Assembly (NCBI GenBank): GCA_009885845.1 | Contig: VFJW01000038.1 | Span: 1-44,900, forward strand | DNA from: Geobacter sp. | Lineage (GTDB): Bacteria > Desulfobacterota > Desulfuromonadia > Geobacterales > Pseudopelobacteraceae | Reading direction: 5' to 3' | DNA length: 44,900 nt | In this document: one piece after another, positions 26,758 through 34,603 of the stretch | Layout of the letters: every line of letters begins with the position of its first letter | Numbering within the stretch: position 1 is the first letter of the stretch | Translations under genes and position numbers: made by a program | The notes under the pieces: generated by a model | Databases searched by the model: none | Seen by the model: only the letters and a program-made list of their open reading frames with translations | Told to the model about the DNA's origin: nothing

Positions 26758-27450
26758 ATGAACGTTACCCTGATCGAACACACCCCCAATCCTGAACGCA
26801 CCGTGGCACTGGCTGCGCGTCTCTGTTACTCGCCCGCTTCAATTGATGATTTACGGGAGAAACTGGCGGTTTCAGATATCGAGTCGTTTCTGGACAAGAT
26901 CATGTCACTGGGACACCATTCGGTGCTTGAACACGCCTCGTTCACCTTCGGTATCGAGGGGATTTCGCGTGTCACTACTCACCAGTTAGTACGTCACCGC
27001 ATCGCCTCATTCTCTCAACAATCCCAGCGCTACGTTTCTCACAAGGAGGAATTCGCCTCCATCATGCCTGACACCATTGCTGTGAATTCCGAAGCGCAGC
27101 AGATTTTTGCGAGCATGATCGACACCGTTCACAAGGCGTACGCTCAGTTGATCGAGATGGGGATTCCTGCTGAAGATGCACGCTACATACTGCCTAACGC
27201 TACCGAAACAAAAATAATCATGACCATGAACGCCCGCGAACTGCTGCACTTTTTTGCCCTGCGCTGCTGTCAGCGCGCACAGTGGGAAATTCGAAACATG
27301 AGTGACGAGATGCTGCGACTGGTAAAAAGAATCGCCCCGATTATCTTTCGCCAGGCAGGCCCGGGCTGCGTAGGCGGCCCCTGTCCGGAGGGAAAATTCT
27401 GCTGCGGTCAAACTGTTGAAGTCAGGGATTTTTATAAAAATCTCCAATAA
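26758..27450 (+). CDS. thyX: FAD-dependent thymidylate synthase
   Basis: A 230-residue flavin-dependent enzyme making dTMP from dUMP with methylene-tetrahydrofolate and NADPH. The ThyX motif RHRxxSxxxxSxR is intact as R79-H-R81, S84, S89, R91. LGHHSVLEHASFTF precedes it, and NARELLHFFALRCCQRAQWEIR carries the family's folate/dUMP contact region. The tail is Cys-rich (GPGCVGGPCPEGKFCCG), as in many anaerobe ThyX proteins. AGGAC lies before the ATG. Having ThyX rather than ThyA fits an anaerobic lifestyle, though other copies could exist elsewhere. Confidence 0.95.
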   Translation: MNVTLIEHTPNPERTVALAARLCYSPASIDDLREKLAVSDIESFLDKIMSLGHHSVLEHASFTFGIEGISRVTTHQLVRHRIASFSQQSQRYVSHKEEFASIMPDTIAVNSEAQQIFASMIDTVHKAYAQLIEMGIPAEDARYILPNATETKIIMTMNARELLHFFALRCCQRAQWEIRNMSDEMLRLVKRIAPIIFRQAGPGCVGGPCPEGKFCCGQTVEVRDFYKNLQ

Positions 27451-27464
27451 CCAAAAGAGGTATC

Positions 27465-28406
27465 ATGGATAAAATACACGTTGGCGGCCAGGCGGTCATT
27501 GAAGGGGTCATGATGCGTGCCCCCCGTTCGGTTGCCATTGCTGTTCGCCGGCCCGATGGTGAAATCGTCGTCAAAAGAGAACTCATAGTACCACTCTCCG
27601 AGCGCTTTCCAATTGTTAAACTGCCGATAGTTCGTGGTGCAGTGGCACTCGTTTCCTCCCTCATCATCGGCATCAAGGCCCTGAATTTCTCGGCCAACGA
27701 AGCGATGACGGAAGATGAAAAAGAGCTTGAAACGAAAAAGAACGGCGGAAAAGAAAGCGGGGGTGACCCCTCTTCGTGGGCTATGGCCGGAACTATGGCA
27801 ATGGCCTTCGGCTTTGGTATCTGCCTGTTTTTCCTCTTCCCGCTGTACCTGACCAAGCTGCTGACGCCGGTCATCGGTGACAACAACCTCGTCTTCAATC
27901 TGGTGGATGGCGTTATCAGGGTGATTGTTTTCCTTCTCTATATCTGGGCCATCTCACGAATGGAAGATATTCAGAGGGTTTTTCAGTACCACGGTGCTGA
28001 ACATAAATCGATTTTTGCCTTCGAAGACGGTGTCGCATTAACGATTGAGAATGTTCGTCGCTACAGCCGCCTTCACCCGCGCTGCGGGACCAGTTTTCTG
28101 CTGATCGTCATGCTGGTCAGCATCGCAGTATTCTCCCTGATTCCCAAGCTCTGGCCGTTCTATCTCAAAGCCGGGTCGCGGATAGTGCTGCTGCCGATAA
28201 TTGCCGGTATTTCCTATGAGTTCCTCAAATGGAGCGCCACGCACGACAGCCACCCGCTTGTCAAAATGGTGATCACCCCGGGTCTGGCTTTGCAGCGCCT
28301 GACAACCCGTGAACCGGATGACCGCCAGATTGAAGTCGCTATCCGCGCTATGAACGAGGCGCTTGAGGTAAATGCAGGCTACAAGGATGACCGGTTGGTA
28401 GTATAG
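27465..28406 (+). CDS. DUF1385 (YqhQ-like) membrane protein
   Basis: A 313-residue membrane protein. It opens VGGQAVIEGVMMRAPRSVAIAVRRPDGEIV and has FQYHGAEHKSIFAFE, HPRCGTSFLLIVM and TTREPDDRQIEVAI, all DUF1385 hallmarks. Four or five hydrophobic segments lie between about residues 45 and 250, interrupted by a Lys/Glu-rich loop near 85-105. The function is unknown; the conserved His, Cys and Glu residues suggest a metal site. It follows thyX by 14 bases with an AAAGAGG site. In related bacteria this gene often precedes prfA, which is not present here. Confidence 0.9.
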   Translation: MDKIHVGGQAVIEGVMMRAPRSVAIAVRRPDGEIVVKRELIVPLSERFPIVKLPIVRGAVALVSSLIIGIKALNFSANEAMTEDEKELETKKNGGKESGGDPSSWAMAGTMAMAFGFGICLFFLFPLYLTKLLTPVIGDNNLVFNLVDGVIRVIVFLLYIWAISRMEDIQRVFQYHGAEHKSIFAFEDGVALTIENVRRYSRLHPRCGTSFLLIVMLVSIAVFSLIPKLWPFYLKAGSRIVLLPIIAGISYEFLKWSATHDSHPLVKMVITPGLALQRLTTREPDDRQIEVAIRAMNEALEVNAGYKDDRLVV

Positions 28407-28427
28407 ACAGGCTTCTGAGGCTACGGT

Positions 28428-29321
28428 ATGCTCTCCATACAAATATCCCATCCTGACCACTGCCGCAGGCTTGAAAGTTACCTGCGCACCCTGATGCCGG
28501 GATCTCCGTTCGGCTATGCCCGCAAGCTGATCAAGAGCGGGGCAGCCCGATTGAATGGTACGCAGGCAACTGCTGATGTTCTGCTGAAAATTCATGACAC
28601 CGTAACGCTTAAAGAAAGTGCCGCAACAACCGCCCTGCTGTCTGCAGCTCGACCCGGTCTTGATATCCTCTTTGAAGACAGCCTGATTCTTGTTGCCAAC
28701 AAACCCCCCGGCCTGCCGATGCACCGCACTGCCGAATTCGAAGACAACCTGGTGGAGATCGGCCAGGAGTATATGACGCAGCGGGCAACACCCTGCAAAT
28801 TGTATCCGGTTAACCGGCTTGATCGTGGAACATCCGGGGCGGTGATTATGGCGAAAAGTTCCAGTTCTGCGGCCATCTACGGCCGACAGGTACAAGAGAC
28901 CGGTCTGGACAAACGCTACCTTGCTCTGGTTTGGGGAACTCCTGAAAACAGTGGGGTAATCAGCGAATCTCTGGACGGCAAAGAATCTGAAACCCGTTAC
29001 CGGATAGTACTGGCCGGTGAAAACTGTTCGCTTTTGTCTGTCACCCCGATCAGCGGGCGGATGCATCAGATCCGCCGCCATCTGGCATCGATCGCACGTC
29101 CGGTCATAGGTGACAAGCGCTATGGTGGAGGAGACCTGCCGGAATTATCCGGATTCGCGCTGCATTCATTCCGGACAGCTCTGACTCTGGCAGAATCGGG
29201 GACGTTGACCGTCTGCGCTCCGGTATCGGATGAATTGCTGAATCTCTGTGAACGAAGAGGGATTGAGCGGGATACTTTGCTGAAAACAGTATATCGACTG
29301 TCGCAACAGGAGACGTTATGA
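28428..29321 (+). CDS. RluA-family pseudouridine synthase
   Basis: A 297-residue protein. An S4-like RNA-binding start (YARKLIKSGAARLNG) precedes the catalytic domain: ILFEDSLILVANKPPGLPMH, then N129-RLD-RGTSG with catalytic D132, KRYLALVWG, and SGRMHQIRRHLA near the C terminus. The motif usually reads HRLD; N replaces H here, which need not affect catalysis. It would isomerise uridine in rRNA or tRNA, but the target cannot be told from sequence. It shares an ATGA overlap with the following dehydrogenase gene. Confidence 0.9.
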   Translation: MLSIQISHPDHCRRLESYLRTLMPGSPFGYARKLIKSGAARLNGTQATADVLLKIHDTVTLKESAATTALLSAARPGLDILFEDSLILVANKPPGLPMHRTAEFEDNLVEIGQEYMTQRATPCKLYPVNRLDRGTSGAVIMAKSSSSAAIYGRQVQETGLDKRYLALVWGTPENSGVISESLDGKESETRYRIVLAGENCSLLSVTPISGRMHQIRRHLASIARPVIGDKRYGGGDLPELSGFALHSFRTALTLAESGTLTVCAPVSDELLNLCERRGIERDTLLKTVYRLSQQETL

Positions 29322-30085
29322 GCGAAAAAACCATCTTCATTACCGGCGCATCAGCAGGATTCGGCGCGGCCTGTGCCCGGATGTTTGCCACAGGTGGAAA
29401 CCGGCTGATCCTGACCGCCCGAAGGATTGATCCGCTCCTGAAGTTACATGAGGAGTTGTCTGCAGATGCCGACATACACATTATTCCCCTGGATGTACGT
29501 GATCGTGAAGCGGTTCAGGGTGCAATTGAATCGTTACCGGAGCGGTTCCGGAATATTGATGTGTTACTGAATAATGCGGGCCTGGCTTTGGGTCTGGAAC
29601 CGGCTCACCGGGTTGATCTGAATGACTGGGATACCATGGTGGACACTAACATCAAGGGGCTGATGTATTGTACCCGTTTTGTATTGCCCGGCATGGTGAG
29701 CCGTAACCGGGGTCACATCATCAATATCAGTTCAACCGCCGGCGCCTGGCCCTATCCGGGCGGTAACGTCTATGGCGGCACCAAAGCCTTTGTCACCCAG
29801 TTTTCCCGTAACCTGCGCTGTGATCTGCTCGGCACACGGATTCGTGTTTCCTGTATCCAGCCCGGTATGGCTGAAACAGAATTTTCAAAAGTCCGTTTCA
29901 AAGGCGACGAAGATCTGGCGTCCAACGTCTACCAGGGGACAGAACCTCTCACGGCGGAAGATATCGCTGAGACAGTGCGCTGGATTGTCAGCCAGCCGCC
30001 TCATGTGAACGTTAACACACTGGAATTGATGTCTGTTGATCAGGCCTGGGGGCCGTTCGCCATACACAGGAAGGGGACGCCATAA
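29318..30085 (+). CDS. YdfG-like NADP-dependent short-chain dehydrogenase
   Basis: A 255-residue classical SDR. TGASAGFGAACA is the cofactor loop, LNNAGLALGLEPAH the NNAG motif, S138/S139 with Y152 and K156 (VYGGTK) the active site. TEFSKVRFKGD, YQGTEPLTAEDIAETV and PHVNVNTLELM match E. coli YdfG, which reduces malonic semialdehyde and oxidises 3-hydroxy acids such as serine and 3-hydroxyisobutyrate. The start overlaps the stop of the pseudouridine synthase gene. The role may be detoxification of reactive aldehydes; the substrate is inferred from family. Confidence 0.87.
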   Translation: MSEKTIFITGASAGFGAACARMFATGGNRLILTARRIDPLLKLHEELSADADIHIIPLDVRDREAVQGAIESLPERFRNIDVLLNNAGLALGLEPAHRVDLNDWDTMVDTNIKGLMYCTRFVLPGMVSRNRGHIINISSTAGAWPYPGGNVYGGTKAFVTQFSRNLRCDLLGTRIRVSCIQPGMAETEFSKVRFKGDEDLASNVYQGTEPLTAEDIAETVRWIVSQPPHVNVNTLELMSVDQAWGPFAIHRKGTP

Positions 30086-30123
30086 TTCAGCCCCCGGTTC
30101 GTTGCCTCGATGCAAACTTCCTC

Positions 30124-30143
30124 GACATAGCAGATGCTATGTC
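30124..30143. repeat. perfect hairpin GACATAGC-AGAT-GCTATGTC
   Basis: Eight-base perfect arms with a 4-base loop between the ydfG-like gene and the RRM gene, embedded in CCTCGACATAG...CTACGTCG. No T-run follows directly. It may be a short intergenic palindrome family member or an mRNA-stabilising element. Confidence 0.5.
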
Positions 30144-30226
30144 TACGTCGTTTTCCTCTTGCCGCCTGCCGGTCATCTGAATTCTGACACCCCAAAACTC
30201 ATACAATAATCATAAGGATATTAGAC

Positions 30227-30847
30227 ATGGCAAAAGAACTCTACGTCGGGCATATCTCGGAGCAGGCAACCGAAGAAGACCTCCGCAAACTTTTTGAGAT
30301 TATGGGGGTAGTTACCTCGGTACACCTGATAGTTGATGAGCAGACGGGTGAATTTAAACGGTGCGGGTATGTCCGCATGTTGTCAGAGGTTGATTTGAAA
30401 GAGGTTGTGGAAACTCTTGATGGCACCTATCTGATTGACCGCTGTATTGTCGTCAGCATAGCCGTGCCGCAGAAAGATCGTCCGGCGAAGACACCGTTTG
30501 TCAAGAGAAAGCCGACGACTGCTGTTCGACCAGCAGCGGGTGCACGTTCTGCTACGGGTGGCCGACCGGCAAGCGTTCGTCCGGCAGGTCCACGTCCGGC
30601 AGCAGCTGAGAGCACCGCCGGAAGCATTCGGCCGACTGCGGCAAAGCCTGCAAAAAGCACCCGTCCTGTCGTCAAAGAAGCAACAAAGACCGGGCGGTCT
30701 TCCGCAGCAAAAGAGGCTGTCAGAAAATACCGTCCAAAAGTGACGAAAGATGCCGCTGCTGGTGAACGACCTGCACCTGCCAGGCGGTCCGGACACCCAT
30801 CCGGAGGTAAAAGCGGGCCACGTCCACCGTCAAAGGGGCGCAGATAA
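30227..30847 (+). CDS. RRM-domain RNA-binding protein with basic low-complexity tail
   Basis: A 206-residue protein. Residues 1-80 form an RNA recognition motif: RNP2 is ELYVGHI near residue 5, and RNP1 is the degenerate KRCGYVRM near 45, where KGFGFVxM is usual; the first aromatic position is Cys. LFEIMGVVTSVHLIVDEQTGE is typical for bacterial RRM proteins (Rbp family). Residues about 85-206 are an Ala/Pro/Arg/Lys/Gly-rich tail with repeated RPA(A)- and TRPV-like units, probably disordered and nucleic-acid binding. AAGGA precedes the ATG. Short bacterial RRM proteins are often cold-induced; that role is inferred here. Confidence 0.85.
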   Translation: MAKELYVGHISEQATEEDLRKLFEIMGVVTSVHLIVDEQTGEFKRCGYVRMLSEVDLKEVVETLDGTYLIDRCIVVSIAVPQKDRPAKTPFVKRKPTTAVRPAAGARSATGGRPASVRPAGPRPAAAESTAGSIRPTAAKPAKSTRPVVKEATKTGRSSAAKEAVRKYRPKVTKDAAAGERPAPARRSGHPSGGKSGPRPPSKGRR

Positions 30848-30999
30848 AATCAGGGGAAGCGGGGATATTCCCACTGTTTTTGAAGATGTTGGAATATTCC
30901 TTGATTCTTATCGGGATGTCTGCTAGAAATGAACGTAAGGATTGGGCTTTTCCCGGTCGACAGATGGGCTTTGGACTTGTTCCGAGGCCCTTTTGCTTT

Positions 31000-31728
31000 T
31001 CAGGGGAATTCCTTTATTTGCAGTGACTTGCTCTTGATGATATCGAATGCCCGGTTTGGTTGTTTCGGCCTCAGGCAGTTGATGGCAATCGGACGGGCGA
31101 CCAGATCGGCCAGTTGCAGCCCGCTCGAATTACTCCGTTTATCCACGAAAATCAGTTCAAACCGTATTTTTGAAAAGTCCACTGATTTGTAACCCCACCG
31201 AGCCCTATTGTCGCATATCCTTCTGAATTCCAGTTCAAGCTCCCGGTCTTCCTTTGCCCCTCTGCTTTCCACAAGGATATGAGTTGTTTTCCCAGTCTGT
31301 CCCATTTGAACCAGCTTTGCAAGCATCCGTTCCATGCAGAAAAGCATTGATAGTTCATACGGGTTGAACGGTTCCGCATAGCGGGTGCGGAGTTGTTCTT
31401 TGTCGATAACGGCAGCAATTATTTCAAATGATGATTCTTCGATAATTACGTTGAGTCGTTGATAAAATTTCTCGCGCATCTCCCTGTTTGTGCGCAAAAT
31501 TCCAAACGGCCCCTTTTCCTTTCTGATATCGTGTTCGTGAAGGATAATTTGGTCATGGCCCCAAAAATCGAACTTGAGATGTTGGATAGCCGGGACGATC
31601 CGGTTCAGATAATTGTCTTTTGCCACCATGCAGAAAACAAGAGCAAATACCGGAAACTGTGGATCAATTGTGGAAAGCCCGTGGTCTCCGCTTTCGTCGG
31701 CAAATATGATGTAATCACTGAATGTCAT
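31000..31728 (-). CDS. DUF3800 protein
   Basis: A 242-residue protein with the DUF3800 pattern: an N-terminal FADESGDHG with likely catalytic acidic residues, a central HEHDIRKEKGPF, ILVESRGAKEDRELE, and the C-terminal FVDKRSNSSGLQLADLVARPI. DUF3800 has an RNase H-like fold and is often found with mobile or defence genes, but its activity is poorly known. Here it stands alone on the minus strand, without an obvious partner or good ribosome binding site, between palindromic elements. An acquired cargo gene is possible. Confidence 0.85.
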   Translation of the reverse strand: MTFSDYIIFADESGDHGLSTIDPQFPVFALVFCMVAKDNYLNRIVPAIQHLKFDFWGHDQIILHEHDIRKEKGPFGILRTNREMREKFYQRLNVIIEESSFEIIAAVIDKEQLRTRYAEPFNPYELSMLFCMERMLAKLVQMGQTGKTTHILVESRGAKEDRELELEFRRICDNRARWGYKSVDFSKIRFELIFVDKRSNSSGLQLADLVARPIAINCLRPKQPNRAFDIIKSKSLQIKEFP

Positions 31729-31780
31729 AGTTGTTCAAAGATATAACGCCTGAATTTCAAAGACAACGACATAGTAGCAA

Positions 31781-31812
31781 AACGGGGAGGCGCCTTTCAG
31801 CGGCTCCCCGTT
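31781..31812. terminator. candidate bidirectional terminator hairpin
   Basis: AACGGGGAG (31781-31789) pairs perfectly with CTCCCCGTT (31804-31812). On the minus strand the stem runs into TTTT, and on the plus strand into TTTCTT. It sits downstream of the minus-strand transglutaminase-like gene. Confidence 0.5.
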
Positions 31813-31830
31813 TCTTCGTTACAGCTGCTT

Positions 31831-31855
31831 AAAAAAAGGGACGTCCCTCTTTTTT
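31831..31855. terminator. A-tract/palindrome/T-tract, symmetrical terminator-like element
   Basis: Seven A, then GGGACGTCCC, then CTTTTTT. The symmetrical A- and T-tracts would allow termination on both strands. A related but diverged GGGGAGCGGCCC-TATTTTCCC stretch lies about 55 bases further on, suggesting repeated element remnants. Confidence 0.5.
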
Positions 31856-31989
31856 CCCATGCGCTTATGCCCCTGCACTTTAATATGGGGAGCGGCCCTA
31901 TTTTCCCGGCGCATCCTTTAGGGAAGAATAGTCGAGTTTAGTAAGGTGTCCTCGGAACTCCTGAACTCCTCCCAGGAACAACCAAAAAA

Positions 31990-32589
31990 TTACAGCGATT
32001 GCGGCAAATCAAGCCACAATTCGCTTCTGGTTTTGTACTTTTTCAATCTGTTGACTACACTTTCCACTGGCGCAGCAAAAATCGTTTCGTAGATGAATTC
32101 ATCGGCCAACGGATCCATGGCAAAGGCAAGCTGCTCTCTCTGTAAGCTGAATTGGGCATTGATTCCGTTGGTGTTGCCCCGCGCATCGACCCGAATCCAT
32201 TTATCGATTGTTGCAAGATACATGGCGTTAAAGCCGTGCAAAACCGGTTCATTATCGACCGGTGGATCCAATCGTAAAACCTGGTAGCAGAAGCCTGCCG
32301 GAATAGCAACGGCCCGAAGCAAGGCGGCCAGCAGGTGGCTTTTGGCAAAACAGATCCCGGTGCCGTAACGAAGCACTTCACTCGCCGTGCAGGTCACGAT
32401 GTCAAGACCGGCATCATCGGTATGAGTAATGGAGTCTCTCACCCATTCGTACAAACAGCGGGCTTTGGCAACATCGTCCGGTAACGCCCGGGTAAGTTCC
32501 ATGGCTTTCTGATGAACATCCGGAGTCCGCCAGTCAATGATGGTATCAGAAACCAGGTATTCGCTTAATGCATCAGATTCAGGGTACAT
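31990..32589 (-). CDS. transglutaminase-like cysteine peptidase family protein
   Basis: A 199-residue protein with the transglutaminase-like triad: C80 in GTGICFAKSH, H118 in VLHGFNAMYL and D135 in WIRVDARGN. No signal peptide is visible, so it should be cytoplasmic. Family members act as proteases, amidases or cross-linking enzymes; the substrate cannot be told. GAGGAT lies before the ATG on the minus strand. It lies downstream of the rRNA methyltransferase gene with a short gap and may be co-transcribed with it. Confidence 0.85.
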   Translation of the reverse strand: MYPESDALSEYLVSDTIIDWRTPDVHQKAMELTRALPDDVAKARCLYEWVRDSITHTDDAGLDIVTCTASEVLRYGTGICFAKSHLLAALLRAVAIPAGFCYQVLRLDPPVDNEPVLHGFNAMYLATIDKWIRVDARGNTNGINAQFSLQREQLAFAMDPLADEFIYETIFAAPVESVVNRLKKYKTRSELWLDLPQSL

Positions 32590-32625
32590 TCGTTATCCTC
32601 ATGTATATAATCAGAACTGCATCTA

Positions 32626-33801
32626 TCATACTGCCTGCAGCACAAAACATTTCAGATATTCCGACTCCGGAAACGACAGCAGCACCGGATGATCAGCCGC
32701 CTGGGAGCAGGTTTCCACCAGGCGCACTTCGCGCTTCGCCAGACGGGCCGCCTGAATCAGCACATCGCGGAACGCTTCGCGACCCATGTGGTACGAGCAG
32801 GAGCAGGTGATCAAATAGCCGCCCGGTTCCAGCAATTCCAGCGCACGGCGGTTGATGGTCAGATATCCCTTGGTCGCCTCGGCAATGTTCTTGCGACTTT
32901 TGACAAACGCGGGCGGGTCCATGACGATCACCCCGAAACGCCGGCCTTCCTGATGCAGCGAGCGTAAACGCTCAAAGGCATCGCACTCTTCGAACCTCAC
33001 CCGGTCGGACACTTTGTTCAGCTTGGCATGGCTGGCGGCCTGCCCCACGGCCGGCGCTGAAATATCGATTCCGACCACCGACTGCGCCCCGAACGACGCA
33101 GCATGCACCGCCCATCCTCCGGTGTAGCAGAAACAGTCGAGCACATTCTTCCCTGCGCAGATCTCCTTGAGAAGCAGATGATTCTGTTTCTGATCCAGAA
33201 AACCACCGGTTTTTTGCCCTTCCCGGAGGTTTATCTGAAAGCGAAGGCCGTTCTCTTCCATCTCAACCCGTTCAGGAATCTCGCCCCAGAGCAGCTCGAC
33301 CTTCTCTTCCAACCCTTCAAGCTTCCGGACACTGACGTCGTTACGGGCAATGATTCCGAGTGGCTCAAACACTCTCCGCAACGCAGGGACAATCTGATCT
33401 CTACGGCTGTCCATACCGGTTGAAAGCAGCTGCAGCGACAGGTAATCTCCGTATCTGTCCACCACCAGCCCCGGCAGAAAGTCACTCTCGCCGTAAACAG
33501 CACGGTAGGTAGTCAATCCGGGGTAACGTGTCTGACGGTGTGCCAGAGCAGCGGCAATGCGCTGCTCAAAAAACTCCACCGTATCAATATCCTCGCGAAC
33601 CCGGGAAACAAGCCGGAAGGCAATCAGCGAATGAGGATTATAATGGCCGACGCCGATAAAACCGCCGGCGGCGTCATACAGCTCGGCAGCAATTCCGGCA
33701 GAACGTTCACCCGATACTTCGCGGATCTCATTGCTGAACACCCAGGGATGACCCGACTTGATGCGGCGATCTTCATTTTTGTTGAGAGTTATTCTTGTCA
33801 T
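32626..33801 (-). CDS. RlmI-type 23S rRNA (cytosine-C5) methyltransferase
   Basis: A 391-residue protein when started at the ATG at 33801, which has AGAGGAC just upstream and begins MTRITLNKNEDRRIKSGHPWVFSNEI, the PUA-domain start. A longer frame reaching 34071 overlaps the LysE gene and lacks family sequence. After the PUA domain come ESDFLPGLVVDRYGD, QKTGGFLDQKQN, the SAM site VLDCFCYTGGWAVHAA, VMDPPAFVKS and TCSCSYHM with the catalytic Cys region. RlmI methylates C1962 of E. coli 23S rRNA; the exact target here is inferred. It is divergent from the LysE gene. Confidence 0.92.
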   Translation of the reverse strand: MTRITLNKNEDRRIKSGHPWVFSNEIREVSGERSAGIAAELYDAAGGFIGVGHYNPHSLIAFRLVSRVREDIDTVEFFEQRIAAALAHRQTRYPGLTTYRAVYGESDFLPGLVVDRYGDYLSLQLLSTGMDSRRDQIVPALRRVFEPLGIIARNDVSVRKLEGLEEKVELLWGEIPERVEMEENGLRFQINLREGQKTGGFLDQKQNHLLLKEICAGKNVLDCFCYTGGWAVHAASFGAQSVVGIDISAPAVGQAASHAKLNKVSDRVRFEECDAFERLRSLHQEGRRFGVIVMDPPAFVKSRKNIAEATKGYLTINRRALELLEPGGYLITCSCSYHMGREAFRDVLIQAARLAKREVRLVETCSQAADHPVLLSFPESEYLKCFVLQAV

Positions 33802-33925
33802 TGGATGTCCTCTACCTACGCAAGGGTCTGCGCGGTTTGAATTTTTTCTGATGTCGGGCTTGACAGCCAATTCCTTGTACACCATTATGGCAAAAATTAC
33901 TTTCACAAACGGAAAAGGATACTCA

Positions 33926-34552
33926 ATGATTGATCCGGGAATTCTCCTGATGTTTTTTTCCACCTCAGTGCTGTTGGCCCTCTCGCCCGGCCCGGACAAC
34001 CTGTTTGTCATGACCCAGGCTGCCCAGCAGGGGCGTAAAGCAGGTCTGCTCGTCACGTTCGGGCTCTGCACCGGGCTTCTGTTTCACACAGCGGCGGTCA
34101 CTTTCGGGTTGGCGGCTCTATTCAAGGCATCGGCAGTCGCCTTCACCGTCCTCAAATTCGCCGGTGCCGGCTACCTGCTCTATCTGGCATGGCAATCATT
34201 CAGAGCCGGAGCGGAGACCGGACCGACTGCCGCTGCCGATCGTCTCAACTCAGCCGCTCTTTATCGGCGCGGAATCATCATGAACATCACCAATCCCAAG
34301 GTGTCGATCTTTTTTCTCGCCTTTCTTCCGCAGTTTGCTGATCCGGCAAAAGGAAATTTGTCTTTGCAGTTCATGCTGCTGGGCGGGCTGTTCATTGTCT
34401 CAACCATTATCGTTTTTGGAGCGATCAGTTATCTGGCAGGAGCGTTTGGGGATCGTTTCCGGCAATCGGCCTTTGCGCAGAGGCTTCTCAATCGGGCTGC
34501 AGCCGGAATTTTTGCCGGATTGGCAATCAAGCTGGCTCTGGCGCAGCGTTGA
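33926..34552 (+). CDS. LysE/RhtB-family amino-acid exporter
   Basis: A 208-residue, six-helix inner-membrane protein. The start ATG 33926 is six bases after AAGGA and gives the normal family length; an upstream frame from 33758 would add an unlikely N terminus. LALSPGPDNLFVMTQAAQQGRKAG is the conserved first loop, and GIIMNITNPKVSIFFLAFLPQF is the second hallmark block. Family members export amino acids such as threonine, homoserine or leucine with proton exchange. Substrate is not predictable. It is divergently placed from the rRNA methyltransferase gene. Confidence 0.93.
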   Translation: MIDPGILLMFFSTSVLLALSPGPDNLFVMTQAAQQGRKAGLLVTFGLCTGLLFHTAAVTFGLAALFKASAVAFTVLKFAGAGYLLYLAWQSFRAGAETGPTAAADRLNSAALYRRGIIMNITNPKVSIFFLAFLPQFADPAKGNLSLQFMLLGGLFIVSTIIVFGAISYLAGAFGDRFRQSAFAQRLLNRAAAGIFAGLAIKLALAQR

Positions 34553-34603
34553 CTCGATAGCGATTTCTGTTGCATCAAAATATGACTCGAAGGAGCATCT
34601 ATC

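Noticed and set aside
30929-31192. Plus-strand ORF of 87 residues between the RRM and DUF3800 genes
   Set aside because: Most of it lies opposite the DUF3800 coding region, and it lacks any recognisable domain.
33802-34071. N-terminal extension of the RlmI-type gene
   Set aside because: The extended frame overlaps the start of the LysE gene and adds non-family sequence; the PUA domain begins at the ATG at 33801, which has a good ribosome binding site.
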